From positions 186,001 through 250,000 of the forward strand of contig NZ_FNDT01000003.1 in NCBI RefSeq assembly GCF_900099735.1: a stretch of DNA of 64,000 nt, written 5' to 3'. Positions within the stretch are counted from its first letter, which is position 1. Every line of letters starts with the position of its first letter. The position numbers were made by a program, and so were the translations under genes. The stretch is from Arthrobacter subterraneus. Lineage in GTDB: Bacteria > Actinomycetota > Actinomycetes > Actinomycetales > Micrococcaceae. This document shows, piece by piece, positions 57,701-64,000 of this stretch. The notes beneath the pieces were generated by a model that was given only the letters and a program-made list of their open reading frames with translations, had not been told where the DNA came from and did not search any database.

Positions 57701-58611
57701 CAGTGTTCCACGACCGCGCAAACGGCACCGAGTGGGTTCCGCTGGGAGAGCTCAGCGAGGGCCAGGCCAAGTTCTGGATCTACGACTCGCTTCTCTCGGA
57801 ATACGCCGCCATGGGCTTCGAGTACGGCTACTCGGTGGAACGCCCGGACGCCCTGGTGCTCTGGGAGGCCCAGTTCGGTGACTTCGTCAACGGCGCACAG
57901 ACCATCATTGACGAGTTCATTTCCTCAGCGGAGCAGAAGTGGGGCCAGCGGTCCTCGCTGGTACTCATGCTCCCGCACGGCTATGAAGGTCAGGGACCGG
58001 ACCACTCGTCCGCCCGCATTGAACGCTTCCTGCAGATGTGCGCAGAAGACAACATGGTTGTGGCCAATCCCACCACCGCGGCGTCGCATTTCCATCTGCT
58101 GCGCAGGCAGGCCTACAGCCGGCCGCGGAAACCGCTGGTCATCTTCACTCCGAAGCAGCTGCTGCGTCTGAAGGCGGCCGCGAGCAGTGTCGAGGACTTC
58201 ACGCAGGGCAGCTTCAGGCCCGTCATCGAAGACACAGCCGGGCTCAATCCGGCGGATGTCACCCGTGTCCTGCTGGTGTCCGGACGGCTCTACTACGATC
58301 TGGCAGCGGCACGCCAGAAGGCCAACGACACCTCGACCGCGATTCTGCGCGTCGAGCAGCTTGCTCCGCTACCGGTCGAGGAAATCAGGGCCGCAATCGG
58401 TGCATACCCGGATGCGGAGATCGTCTGGGCACAGGATGAACCGGCAAACCAGGGACCGTGGCCATTCATCGGCCTGAACCTGCCGGAACACCTCGACCGC
58501 CCGCTCCGGCTGGTTTCCCGGCCTGCATCGGCCTCGACAGCCACAGGATCGGCGAAGCACCACGCGGTGGAGCAGGAAATCCTGATCAAGAAGGCTTTCG
58601 ACCGGAAGTAA
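54778..58611 (+). CDS. kgd: Multifunctional 2-oxoglutarate metabolism enzyme (alpha-ketoglutarate decarboxylase / dehydrogenase E1-E2)
   Basis: This 1277-residue fused enzyme of the actinobacterial TCA cycle combines E2-type succinyltransferase and E1 (thiamine-diphosphate) functions of 2-oxoglutarate dehydrogenase. Order: an N-terminal E1-type helix (NEWLVDELYEQFRQDRNSVDKKWW), a Pro/Ala/Lys/Glu-rich linker (about 45-140), the acyltransferase domain with TYDHRVIQGA (His near residue 368), then the E1 domain (QLIHAYRVRGHLMADTNPL, MAHRGRLNVLTNIAGK, GDAAFAGQGVVAETLNL, YRRRGHNEGDDPSMTQP). No lipoyl domain is present; it works with the lipoylated E2 of pyruvate dehydrogenase. GarA-type inhibition is known for homologues. 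Start GTG 54778. Confidence 0.96.
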   Translation: MPQQPNHRLPEEFGGNEWLVDELYEQFRQDRNSVDKKWWSLFESFEAESSGSDNGRHAASRPAGSGDPNPPTRELPVVSAEQNAPKASGESPAATQESGKPPVAKEEPGQGREKAAASKPAAAKAEPKPEQKTEKAPIPAQLPKSDLNPEMDEDTVTVLRGPAKAIATNMDASLTVPTATSVRAIPAKLLIDNRVVINNHLERARGGKVSFTHIIGYAIIRALAQFPSQNVYYDVVDGKPAAVQPAHVNFGLAIDMPRPDGSRLLVVPNIKKAETLNFSEFWNAYEDLVKRARAGKLGADDYAGTTVSLTNPGGIGTVHSVPRLSKGQACIIGAGALEYPAAFQGASEKTLAQHAISKTITLTSTYDHRVIQGAGSGEFLRIVHQLLLGEQNFYDEIFEALRIPYEPVRWSADIQVDPMDEINKVARIQQLIHAYRVRGHLMADTNPLEYVQRKHADLDVRTHGLTLWDLDREWPTGGFGGKPTLKFRTILGVLRDAYCRTTGIEYMHIQDPEERQWFQDELEHAYSKPSREEQFRILHRLNAAEAFETFLQTKFVGQKRFSLEGGESLIPLLDSILSDSADDGLDEVAIGMAHRGRLNVLTNIAGKTYAQVFREFEGTQDPRSVQGSGDVKYHLGTEGTYTSDSGNETKVYLAANPSHLEAVDSVLEGIVRAKQDRLDQGDTFPVLPILVHGDAAFAGQGVVAETLNLSQLRGYRTGGTIHIIVNNQVGFTTSPTASRSSVYSTDVAKMVQAPIFHVNGDDPEAVVRVAQLAYQFRQRFNKDVVIDMVCYRRRGHNEGDDPSMTQPMMYNLIEAKRSVRKLYTEALIGRGDISQEEAEQALRDYQERLERVFAETHAAQTSPIPVVTKDAAAVSDIERPIAQRTDNGVGAPASTAITAETLAHIGKAHLAFPEGFTVHPKLKALLEKREQMSREGGIDWGFGEIAAFGSLLMEGVPVRLAGQDSRRGTFVQRHAVFHDRANGTEWVPLGELSEGQAKFWIYDSLLSEYAAMGFEYGYSVERPDALVLWEAQFGDFVNGAQTIIDEFISSAEQKWGQRSSLVLMLPHGYEGQGPDHSSARIERFLQMCAEDNMVVANPTTAASHFHLLRRQAYSRPRKPLVIFTPKQLLRLKAAASSVEDFTQGSFRPVIEDTAGLNPADVTRVLLVSGRLYYDLAAARQKANDTSTAILRVEQLAPLPVEEIRAAIGAYPDAEIVWAQDEPANQGPWPFIGLNLPEHLDRPLRLVSRPASASTATGSAKHHAVEQEILIKKAFDRK

Positions 58612-58633
58612 CCTACCTGTGGCCCGAACGTAC

Positions 58634-58664
58634 AATGGGCAGGGTCGTTGGGACCCTGCCCATT
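58634..58664 (+). terminator. Terminator after kgd
   Basis: A perfect 13-bp stem (58634-58646 with 58652-58664) with a 5-nt loop GTTGG begins 23 nt after the kgd stop. It is followed by only a weak T-run. Confidence 0.85.
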
Positions 58665-58746
58665 GGCGTTCCCCGCACGGACTGGTCGGCGCCTCCGTTG
58701 GGGCCTGACCGAAATCCAGCCCGACAAGTAACCAGAGGTGTGATCA

Positions 58747-59346
58747 GTGGAACATCGCAGGATAAGGCTCGCCGCAGTGGGAGACGAGCTTCTCGCAGGA
58801 CTCGGTGACCCGCGTGCACTCGGTTGGCTCGGGAGAGTCCTGGCGCGCACCACGCCGGACAACGCCACCCTTGAGGCCTACAGCCTGGCGGCTCCCGGTG
58901 AAGGAACCGAGGCCCTGGCCGGGCGATGGGTGGAGGAAGCCGGGCGGCGCTTTTCCGAATCCACCGAGAACCGCCTGCTCATCGGGTTGTCGGACCGGGA
59001 CCTCGATCTCGAAATCTCGACGGCACGCAGCCGGCTCAATCTCGCCAACATCCTCGACGGTGCAGCACAGATGAGCATCAAGGTCCTGGTAGTGGGACCG
59101 CCCCCAGGTCTGGACGCGGAACGCAACCGCAGACTCGCCGACCTCTCGGCGGCCTTCGCGGACGTGACCACACGCCGCAAGCACGTCTACGTAGACACCT
59201 TCACTCCCCTGCATGCCCACGAACAGTGGCGTTCGGATCTCGCCGCCAACGGAGGAAGCCCGGGCCAGGCAGGCTACGGCCTCATGGCATGGCTCGTACT
59301 GCACCGGGGATGGTTCCACTGGCTGGATATCCCCGCACCCGCCTGA
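58747..59346 (+). CDS. SGNH/GDSL-fold protein with degenerate catalytic motifs
   Basis: This is a 199-residue protein with the layout of actinobacterial GDSL-type esterases (IRLAAVGDELLAGLGDPRALGWLGRVLA). In block I the catalytic Ser of GDS(L) is Glu (GDE). The GxND Asn region reads GLSDRD, and the DxxH of block V reads NGGSPGQAGY, so Ser, Asn and the Asp/His pair all appear lost. It is therefore probably not a serine hydrolase. The same GDEL form is familiar from Arthrobacter-like relatives, which suggests a conserved non-catalytic role. GTG start 58747. Tail-to-tail with the MDR oxidoreductase. Confidence 0.75.
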   Translation: MEHRRIRLAAVGDELLAGLGDPRALGWLGRVLARTTPDNATLEAYSLAAPGEGTEALAGRWVEEAGRRFSESTENRLLIGLSDRDLDLEISTARSRLNLANILDGAAQMSIKVLVVGPPPGLDAERNRRLADLSAAFADVTTRRKHVYVDTFTPLHAHEQWRSDLAANGGSPGQAGYGLMAWLVLHRGWFHWLDIPAPA

Positions 59347-59350
59347 CCCG

Positions 59351-59375
59351 GCTGGCGAAGGCCGGCTCCGCCAGC
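59351..59375. terminator. Possible bidirectional hairpin between convergent genes
   Basis: A 7-bp stem (59351-59357 with 59369-59375, GCTGGCG/CGCCAGC) with an 11-nt loop fills the 32-nt gap between two convergent genes. No U-tract. Confidence 0.35.
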
Positions 59376-59378
59376 GCA

Positions 59379-60350
59379 TCAGCTTCCGTGGGTGAAGACC
59401 ACCTTGCCGAAAACATCCCCCGTTTCCATCCGCTCGAACCCGCGCCGGGCGTCATCGAGCGCATGCACGGAATCAATCCTCGGACGGACGCCGCTCACGG
59501 TGAGGAATTGCGCCAGCCGCCCGAGTTCATCACGTGTTCCCATGGTGGAGCCCAGCACCCGCAACTGCAGGAAGAACACCCGGTTGAGGTCCGCAGACGG
59601 TGCGGGACCGCTTGTTGCACCGCAGGTGACGACGGCGCCGCCCGGTTTGAGCGCCTTGAGTGAGTGTGCCCAGGTGGCCTCGCCGACCGAATCAAAGACC
59701 ACGTCCACCCGCTCGGGAAGCCGGGCACCGGCGTCGAACGCGTCCTGTGCCCCCAGTTCCAGCGCCTGCTCCCTTTTCTCCCCGCTGCGGCTGGTGACCC
59801 ACACCCGGTAACCAGCAGCGGCAGCGAGCGAAATGAGAGCGGTGGCCACCCCGCCGCCGGCCCCCTGCACCAGGACCGTCGATCCTGGCGATGCAGTGGA
59901 CGTGGTGAACAGCATCCGGTACGCCGTCAGCCAGGAAGTCGGCAGGCAGGCGGCCTCCTCGAACGTCAGGTCCGCCGGCTTCGGCACAAGATTGCGCGCA
60001 GGCACCCAGACGTAATCCGCCATGGTGCCCGGGTGGTGCTCCGACAGCAGCGAGCGGCGGGGGTCGAGGGTCTCATCCCCCTGCCAGCCGGGAGAGGAAA
60101 TCACGCTGTGGATGATCACCTCGTTGCCGTCGTCGTCCAGTCCCGCCCCGTCACAGCCGAGGATCATCGGCAGCTTGTCCGGACCCAACCCGACACCGCG
60201 CAGCGACCACAGATCGTGATGGTTCAGCGCCGAGGCAAGCACGCGCACCCGGCGGAAGCCCTCCGGTGCGGGCTGCTCAGGAAGTTCATCGACCCGCAGT
60301 CCTTCCAGCGGACGCTCGGCGGACATCGACTCTGCAAATACTGCACGCAC
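59379..60350 (-). CDS. Medium-chain oxidoreductase without zinc (quinone-reductase-like)
   Basis: This is a 323-residue MDR family protein. The N-terminal GroES-like domain has ASALNHHDLWSLRGVG. The nucleotide-binding GAGGGVATALISLAAAAG motif is at about 163. The Cys/His zinc ligands and four-Cys lobe of alcohol dehydrogenases are absent, so it resembles NADPH quinone reductase or enoyl/crotonyl reductase types. Start GTG 60350 (MRAVFAESMSAERPLEG). Substrate unknown. Confidence 0.87.
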   Translation of the reverse strand: MRAVFAESMSAERPLEGLRVDELPEQPAPEGFRRVRVLASALNHHDLWSLRGVGLGPDKLPMILGCDGAGLDDDGNEVIIHSVISSPGWQGDETLDPRRSLLSEHHPGTMADYVWVPARNLVPKPADLTFEEAACLPTSWLTAYRMLFTTSTASPGSTVLVQGAGGGVATALISLAAAAGYRVWVTSRSGEKREQALELGAQDAFDAGARLPERVDVVFDSVGEATWAHSLKALKPGGAVVTCGATSGPAPSADLNRVFFLQLRVLGSTMGTRDELGRLAQFLTVSGVRPRIDSVHALDDARRGFERMETGDVFGKVVFTHGS

Positions 60351-60543
60351 GCGGCACTCCTTTGTCGGGGATTCTTCCGCACTATCCTAGGCGGGCACCC
60401 GTCCCTCTGCCGCACCTGGCCTGCGGAGAGGCCCTGCCGCGTGCGTTTAGGTTCACCCCGCCTGCGTGTGGGAGACTGGAGGGCAGTCCGGACCCGAGCG
60501 GTCAACCGGTAAAGCCATACACAGGCAACGTAAGGAGGCAGCC

Positions 60544-60618
60544 ATGAGCAAGCGTGCACGCAAGCGCCGTGATCGCAAGCGCGGCGGCGCTAACCACGGT
60601 AAGCGCCCCAACACCTGA
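60544..60618 (+). CDS. Ribosomal protein bL37 (24 residues)
   Basis: This is a 24-residue protein, too short for ordinary gene calling. It opens MSKRARKRRDRKRGG and closes ANHGKRPNT. It matches the actinobacterial ribosomal protein bL37 (AURKAIP1/COX24-like domain) known from mycobacterial 50S structures, whose ANHGKRPN end is nearly the same. It is extremely basic, as expected for an rRNA-embedded peptide. A strong AAGGAGG ribosome site lies 6 nt before the ATG, and a perfect terminator starts 19 nt after the stop. A monocistronic unit. Confidence 0.93.
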   Translation: MSKRARKRRDRKRGGANHGKRPNT

Positions 60619-60636
60619 CATCACGGTCACACAGAC

Positions 60637-60670
60637 AAAGGAACCCCCGTACCAGTACGGGGGTTCCTTT
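60637..60670. terminator. Strong bidirectional terminator between bL37 and anti-sigma gene
   Basis: A perfect 15-bp stem (60637-60651 with 60656-60670) has a 4-nt loop CCAG, with an A-run on one side and a T-run on the other. It terminates bL37 on the plus strand and the sigma/anti-sigma operon (stop at 60699) on the minus strand. Confidence 0.92.
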
Positions 60671-60698
60671 GCGTTGTGCCCTCCGGTGGGGCGCCTGT

Positions 60699-60959
60699 CT
60701 AGTGGTCGACAGTCTTGATCTGGCTGATGCGATCGAGGATGTTCGACTTGAGTGTTGCCGGTGCAACCTCCGTACAGGACCGCTTCACCACCGACCGGAT
60801 CACGCACTCCAGATCATGTTCCTGGGTGCAGTCCGGGCAGTCCTCGAGGTGGTTCTTGATCTCCACCAGGTCAGCGTGGGAGAGAGCACCGTCGAGGTAC
60901 TCGTACAGCCGCTCGATCCGTGAATCGTCGCAGTCGCCAAGGCTATGGCAGTCGCTCAT
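60699..60959 (-). CDS. rshA: Zinc anti-sigma factor (RsrA/RshA type)
   Basis: This is an 86-residue redox-sensing anti-sigma factor of the ZAS family. The zinc motif is His37-x3-Cys41-x2-Cys44 (NHLEDCPDC), with an N-terminal Cys4/Cys10 pair. On disulfide stress the zinc is released and the partner sigma factor is freed. Its ATG overlaps the stop of the sigma gene by 4 nt (ATGA), the fixed arrangement of sigR-rsrA/sigH-rshA operons. Confidence 0.93.
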   Translation of the reverse strand: MSDCHSLGDCDDSRIERLYEYLDGALSHADLVEIKNHLEDCPDCTQEHDLECVIRSVVKRSCTEVAPATLKSNILDRISQIKTVDH

Positions 60960-61741
60960 TTTCCGTTCTCCTGTGTAGTTCCACCGTCAGCGGCGGATGC
61001 GCGTGCCGAATCACCCATGCCGCGCTCATGCGCGTATTCGGAGAGTAATTCCCGCAGGAGCTTGCGTCCGCGGTGCAGCCGCGACATCACCGTGCCGATC
61101 GGGGTATTCATGATTTCCGAGATTTCCTTGTAGGCAAAGCCCTCGACATCCGAGAAGTAGACCGCCAGCCGGAACTCTTCGGGAATGGCCTGCAGCGCCT
61201 GCTTGACATCGGAATCGGGAAGGTGGTCGAGTGCCTCCACCTCGGCCGAACGCAGTCCCGATGACGTGTGTTCGGCTGCCTTGGCGAGCTGCCAGTCCTC
61301 AATGGTGTCCGAGTGCGACTGCAGGGGCTCCCGCTGACGCTTGCGGTACAGGTTGATGTACGTGTTGGTGAGGATGCGGTACAGCCAGGCCTTCAGATTT
61401 GTACCCGGCTTGTACTGGTGGAATGCGGAGAACGCCTTGGTGTAGGCCTCCTGCACGAGGTCCTCTGCGTCAGCCGGATTGCGTGCCATCCTCATGGCTG
61501 CAGAATAGAGCTGGTCCACGTACTGCATGGCATCCCGCTCGAACCGGGCAGTCCGATCCGCAACGGATTCGGTGTCCAGGTCCAGTTCCTTGTCTTCGGT
61601 CGGCGTGGGCCCGGCCGCGGCTGTGGTATCCATTGCTGCAAAGTCTACGCGTCCACGGGTCTGCGGGCGCTGCGCCGGCCGGGCCGGGGCAGCCACCTGG
61701 AGGCGCGGAACCCGGTCCTGTACCGATGATGCTGTACCCAT
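60956..61741 (-). CDS. sigH: ECF sigma factor SigH/SigR (thiol-oxidative stress)
   Basis: This ECF sigma factor has about 261 residues from ATG 61741. Region 2 ([48 protein letters not shown]) and region 4 ([59 protein letters not shown]) are intact and match the SigR/SigH group. An N-terminal extension of about 65 residues is disordered. A SigH-type promoter lies at 61785-61810, so it is probably autoregulated. An in-frame TTG at 61786 would add 15 residues but overlaps that promoter -10. ATG 61633 is a shorter alternative. Confidence 0.93.
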   Translation of the reverse strand: MGTASSVQDRVPRLQVAAPARPAQRPQTRGRVDFAAMDTTAAAGPTPTEDKELDLDTESVADRTARFERDAMQYVDQLYSAAMRMARNPADAEDLVQEAYTKAFSAFHQYKPGTNLKAWLYRILTNTYINLYRKRQREPLQSHSDTIEDWQLAKAAEHTSSGLRSAEVEALDHLPDSDVKQALQAIPEEFRLAVYFSDVEGFAYKEISEIMNTPIGTVMSRLHRGRKLLRELLSEYAHERGMGDSARASAADGGTTQENGK

Positions 61742-61945
61742 CTGCTCCTCGTATCCGTTCTCTGCGTGTTGTTCCTCTATCGACAACGGTCCCCGGGAAG
61801 CGGATATTCCTGCGCGGGCGCCGCAGCCGGATCGCCTCGCTGGAGCAAAAGTGTAAAACTAGACACATCCATTCCCAGCTGTAACTGACTTTGTCCGCAT
61901 AAGTAGATCCGGTGCCGCCCGCGGTGCTGGAAACCAGGAGGCATT
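61742..61945. other. Divergent region sigH / DoxX-like gene
   Basis: About 200 bases contain the sigH promoter and a GGAGGCATT ribosome site before the DoxX gene. Nothing else was recognised. Confidence 0.5.
61785..61810 (-). promoter_or_regulatory. SigH/SigR-type promoter upstream of sigH
   Basis: On the minus strand GGAAT (61806-61810) is followed after 17 nt by CGTT (61785-61788), the SigR/SigH consensus (GGAAT-N16-18-CGTT). Transcription should start about 7 nt further, just upstream of ATG 61741. This fits the autoregulation of sigR/sigH known in Streptomyces and mycobacteria. Confidence 0.65.
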
Positions 61946-62494
61946 GTGACCCTTGTTCGCGTACTCGCCCGCCCATTGCTCGCCAGCAGCTTCGTCCTTA
62001 CGGGCATTGACCGGCTTCGGAAAACGGACGCGACGGCCGCTGCGCTCCGACCCACGCTCGACCGGATCACCAAGGCAGTCCCCGCTGCCGCCTCCGCGAC
62101 AGGCAACGAACAGGCTGTCGCCAAAGTGCTCGGGACCGCCCATCTGGGAGCCGCCGTCCTGCTCGGAATCGGCCGTTTCTCCCGGCTTTCGGCACTGGTG
62201 CTGGTTGTGACCTCCACGCTGAACGCCGTCGTCGAATTCAACAATGCGGATTCATCCACGTCGAAGGCGCGCAAGGAGCGGCGCAACCAGCTCATCAAGA
62301 ACCTCTCCCTCCTCGGAGCTGTGCTGCTCGCAGCGGTGGACACCAATGGACGGCCGAGCTGGGCCTGGCGGGCCGAGCACTTCGCCGAGGACGCACGCCG
62401 CAACGCTCTCGCCCTGAGCCACGACACCCGGAAGAACATCCGGAAGGCCGAAAAAGCAGTACGCAAGACGGCGTCGGAAGTCACGGGTAGCTAA
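61946..62494 (+). CDS. DoxX family membrane protein
   Basis: This is a 182-residue membrane protein with the DoxX signature (FVLTGIDRLRKTD, AHLGAAVLLGIGRFSRLSALVLVVTSTLNAVV) and about four membrane segments. The C-terminus is Lys/Arg-rich (RKNIRKAEKAVRKTASEV). DoxX proteins in mycobacteria act with SseA and SodA in membrane oxidant defence. Position opposite sigH, a thiol-stress regulator, makes a redox role plausible but unproven. Start GTG 61946 with GGAGG. aroA follows after 5 nt. Confidence 0.82.
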   Translation: MTLVRVLARPLLASSFVLTGIDRLRKTDATAAALRPTLDRITKAVPAAASATGNEQAVAKVLGTAHLGAAVLLGIGRFSRLSALVLVVTSTLNAVVEFNNADSSTSKARKERRNQLIKNLSLLGAVLLAAVDTNGRPSWAWRAEHFAEDARRNALALSHDTRKNIRKAEKAVRKTASEVTGS

Positions 62495-62499
62495 GGGAC

Positions 62500-63834
62500 G
62501 TGAGTGCACTGCCCGCCGCGCCGTCCTCCACCTCCTTCTGGCCCGCGCCGCACACCCTGGGCCCTGTTGATGCAACAGTGGAGGTGCCCGGGTCAAAGTC
62601 ACTGACCAACCGGTATCTTGTGCTCGCAGCCCTGGCGAACGGGCCCAGCAGGCTGCGCGCACCGCTGCACTCACGGGACTCGCGCCTGATGGTGGACGCC
62701 CTGCGCTCCCTCGGCGCGGGCGTGGAGGAAGTCGACGGCGACGGCAGATTCGGTCCCGACCTGCTGGTCACCCCCATCCCGGCGGATGCATCCGGAGACG
62801 CAAGCGTCGACTGCGGACTCGCCGGGACTGTCATGCGCTTTGTGCCCCCGCTGGCCGCCCTTCGGAACGGACGCACGTTCTTTGACGGCGACCCGCACGC
62901 CCGGCGGCGTCCCATGGGCACAGTCATCGGCGCCCTGCGCCGACTCGGTGTCCCGCTCGAAAACGACGACGACGCCCTGCCGTTCACGGTCGAGGGCTCC
63001 GGAGGTGTTGCGGGCGGGACACTGACGATCGATGCGAGCGCCTCGTCGCAGTTCGTCTCGGCGCTGCTGCTCGTCGGAGCCCGCTTCAGCGAAGGCCTGC
63101 GCCTCGAACACATCGGCCCCCCGGTGCCGAGCCTTGACCACATTTCCATGACCGTCCAGGTGCTGCGGGAGCTCGGCGTCGTCATCGATGACTCCGTGCC
63201 GAATGTCTGGCATGTGCAGCCGGGAACCATCAACGCCTTCGATGTCCGTATCGAACCGGATCTCTCCAACGCCGGCCCGTTCCTCGCGGCCGCGGTCGCC
63301 ACCGGCGGCACGGTACGGATGCCGCACTGGCCCGCGGACACCACGCAGGTCGGCGCGAAGTGGCGGACCATCCTCCCCCGGCTCGGCGCCGCCGTCGAAC
63401 TCACTGAGGATTCCACCCTGGTGGTCCGCGGAACCGGCACCATCACCGGTGCCGAACTGGCGGACACCAGCGAACTTGCGCCAACGGTAGCCGCGTTGTG
63501 CGCTCTCGCGCAGACCCCGTCGCTGCTCACCGGGATAGCGCACCTGCGCGGACACGAGACAGACCGGCTCGCGGCGCTGGTGGCCGAGATAAACCGGCTG
63601 GGCGGCGATGCGGAGGAGACCTCCGACGGCCTGATCATCCGCCCGGCTGCGCTTCACGGAGGACCGTTCCACACCTATGACGATCACCGCATGGCGACGG
63701 CGGGCGCCATCCTGGGCCTCGTGGTGGACGGCGTCGGGGTGGAGAACATCGCGACCACAGGCAAGACCATGCCGCAGTTCCCCGAGCTGTGGGAGGCCGT
63801 CGCAGCCACCGCTGAGCCGAGCGGCCCCAGGTGA
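62500..63834 (+). CDS. aroA: 3-phosphoshikimate 1-carboxyvinyltransferase (EPSP synthase)
   Basis: EPSP synthase joins shikimate-3-phosphate and PEP in aromatic amino acid synthesis. The protein has 444 residues with PGSKSLTNRYLVLAALA, GLAGTVMRFVPPLAA, DGDPHARRRPM and YDDHRMATAGAI. The LAGT sequence in place of the usual NAGT/SAGT is seen in Actinobacteria. Start GTG 62500. Its stop overlaps the rsgA start by 4 nt (GTGA), the conserved actinobacterial aroA-rsgA pair. Confidence 0.95.
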   Translation: MSALPAAPSSTSFWPAPHTLGPVDATVEVPGSKSLTNRYLVLAALANGPSRLRAPLHSRDSRLMVDALRSLGAGVEEVDGDGRFGPDLLVTPIPADASGDASVDCGLAGTVMRFVPPLAALRNGRTFFDGDPHARRRPMGTVIGALRRLGVPLENDDDALPFTVEGSGGVAGGTLTIDASASSQFVSALLLVGARFSEGLRLEHIGPPVPSLDHISMTVQVLRELGVVIDDSVPNVWHVQPGTINAFDVRIEPDLSNAGPFLAAAVATGGTVRMPHWPADTTQVGAKWRTILPRLGAAVELTEDSTLVVRGTGTITGAELADTSELAPTVAALCALAQTPSLLTGIAHLRGHETDRLAALVAEINRLGGDAEETSDGLIIRPAALHGGPFHTYDDHRMATAGAILGLVVDGVGVENIATTGKTMPQFPELWEAVAATAEPSGPR

Positions 63835-64000
63835 CCTCCGGCGGATCCCGGCGCGGGACCTCCTCCTGGGATGAGTCCGACGTCCGCATCAGGCCGAACA
63901 AGAAAGGTTCCCGCCCCCGGACAAAGGATCGCCCCGCCCATGAGGATGCGGTCACCGGGCGGATCATCACCGTGGATCGCGGGCGCTATACCGCCGTCGT
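63831..64000 (+). CDS. rsgA: Ribosome small subunit-dependent GTPase A (partial, N-terminus only)
   Basis: Only 56 codons lie in the window. The frame begins at GTG 63831, overlapping the aroA stop. SWDESDVRIRPNKKGSRPRTKDRP followed by AVTGRIITVDRGRYTAVV is the actinobacterial RsgA N-terminus leading into the OB fold. RsgA is a late 30S assembly GTPase; its GTPase domain lies outside the window. Confidence 0.9.
   Translation, partial: MTSGGSRRGTSSWDESDVRIRPNKKGSRPRTKDRPAHEDAVTGRIITVDRGRYTAV

Overview
The window is GC-rich actinobacterial chromosome, most likely from the Micrococcaceae (an Arthrobacter-like bacterium). The evidence is the actinobacterial gene order, many GTG starts, a Kgd-type 2-oxoglutarate enzyme, NucS in place of MutSL-type repair, a SigH/RshA-type pair, GuaB1 and the tiny ribosomal protein bL37. 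The genus is an inference from protein character; no 16S gene is present. There is no phage, IS element, plasmid gene or CRISPR array. Coding density is very high, with many 1-4 nt start/stop overlaps.

Layout. 1-5.5 kb: an unrecognised membrane protein cut by the window edge, an AI-2E family transporter, an alpha/beta hydrolase, a small zinc-ribbon-like protein, nucS and a cold-shock gene with a long leader. 5.5-14 kb: the complete F1Fo ATP synthase operon on the minus strand (two AtpI/AtpZ-like proteins, then atpB-E-F-H-A-G-D-C and a DUF2550 protein). 14-20 kb: a surface-polysaccharide block (PNPT sugar-phosphate transferase, FlaA1/WbpM-like dehydratase, two GT2 glycosyltransferases, an epimerase). 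19.9-32 kb: tsaC, prmC, prfA, rho, thrB, thrC, hom, lysA and argS on the minus strand. This is the same backbone as argS-lysA-thrA-thrC-thrB-rho-prfA-hemK-sua5-rfe-atp in Mycobacterium tuberculosis, with the polysaccharide genes sitting at the sua5/rfe/atp junction.

32-35 kb: a compact three-gene redox cassette (FMN-binding lipoprotein, ApbE flavin transferase, NqrB/RnfD-like membrane domain fused to a ferredoxin-NADP reductase-like module). It is the most interesting system here and looks like a one-operon trans-membrane flavin electron-transfer chain. A tRNA-Arg(CCG) follows. 35-46.6 kb: mixed housekeeping and accessory genes (DinB-like protein with a divergent WYL regulator, a DNA alkylation repair-like protein with a decayed 3' duplication, HrpA helicase, HIT protein, alcohol dehydrogenase, sulfurtransferase, PhoD phosphatase, MBL hydrolase). 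46.7-50 kb: zinc homeostasis (zur convergent with znuACB, with a palindromic operator candidate upstream of znuA). 50-54.6 kb: two CNNM/CBS transporters and guaB1. 54.8-64 kb: kgd, a pseudo-SGNH protein, a zinc-less MDR oxidoreductase, bL37, the SigH-type sigma factor and its zinc anti-sigma factor with a matching autoregulatory promoter, a DoxX protein, aroA and the start of rsgA.

Most genes are ordinary core genes. Points deserving a second look are the flavinylation cassette, the catalytically degenerate SGNH protein, the exact 8 x 18-bp repeat in rho, the inverted-repeat element between rho and prfA, the polysaccharide insertion into the conserved prfA-atp backbone, and the duplicated tail of the alkylation-repair gene.
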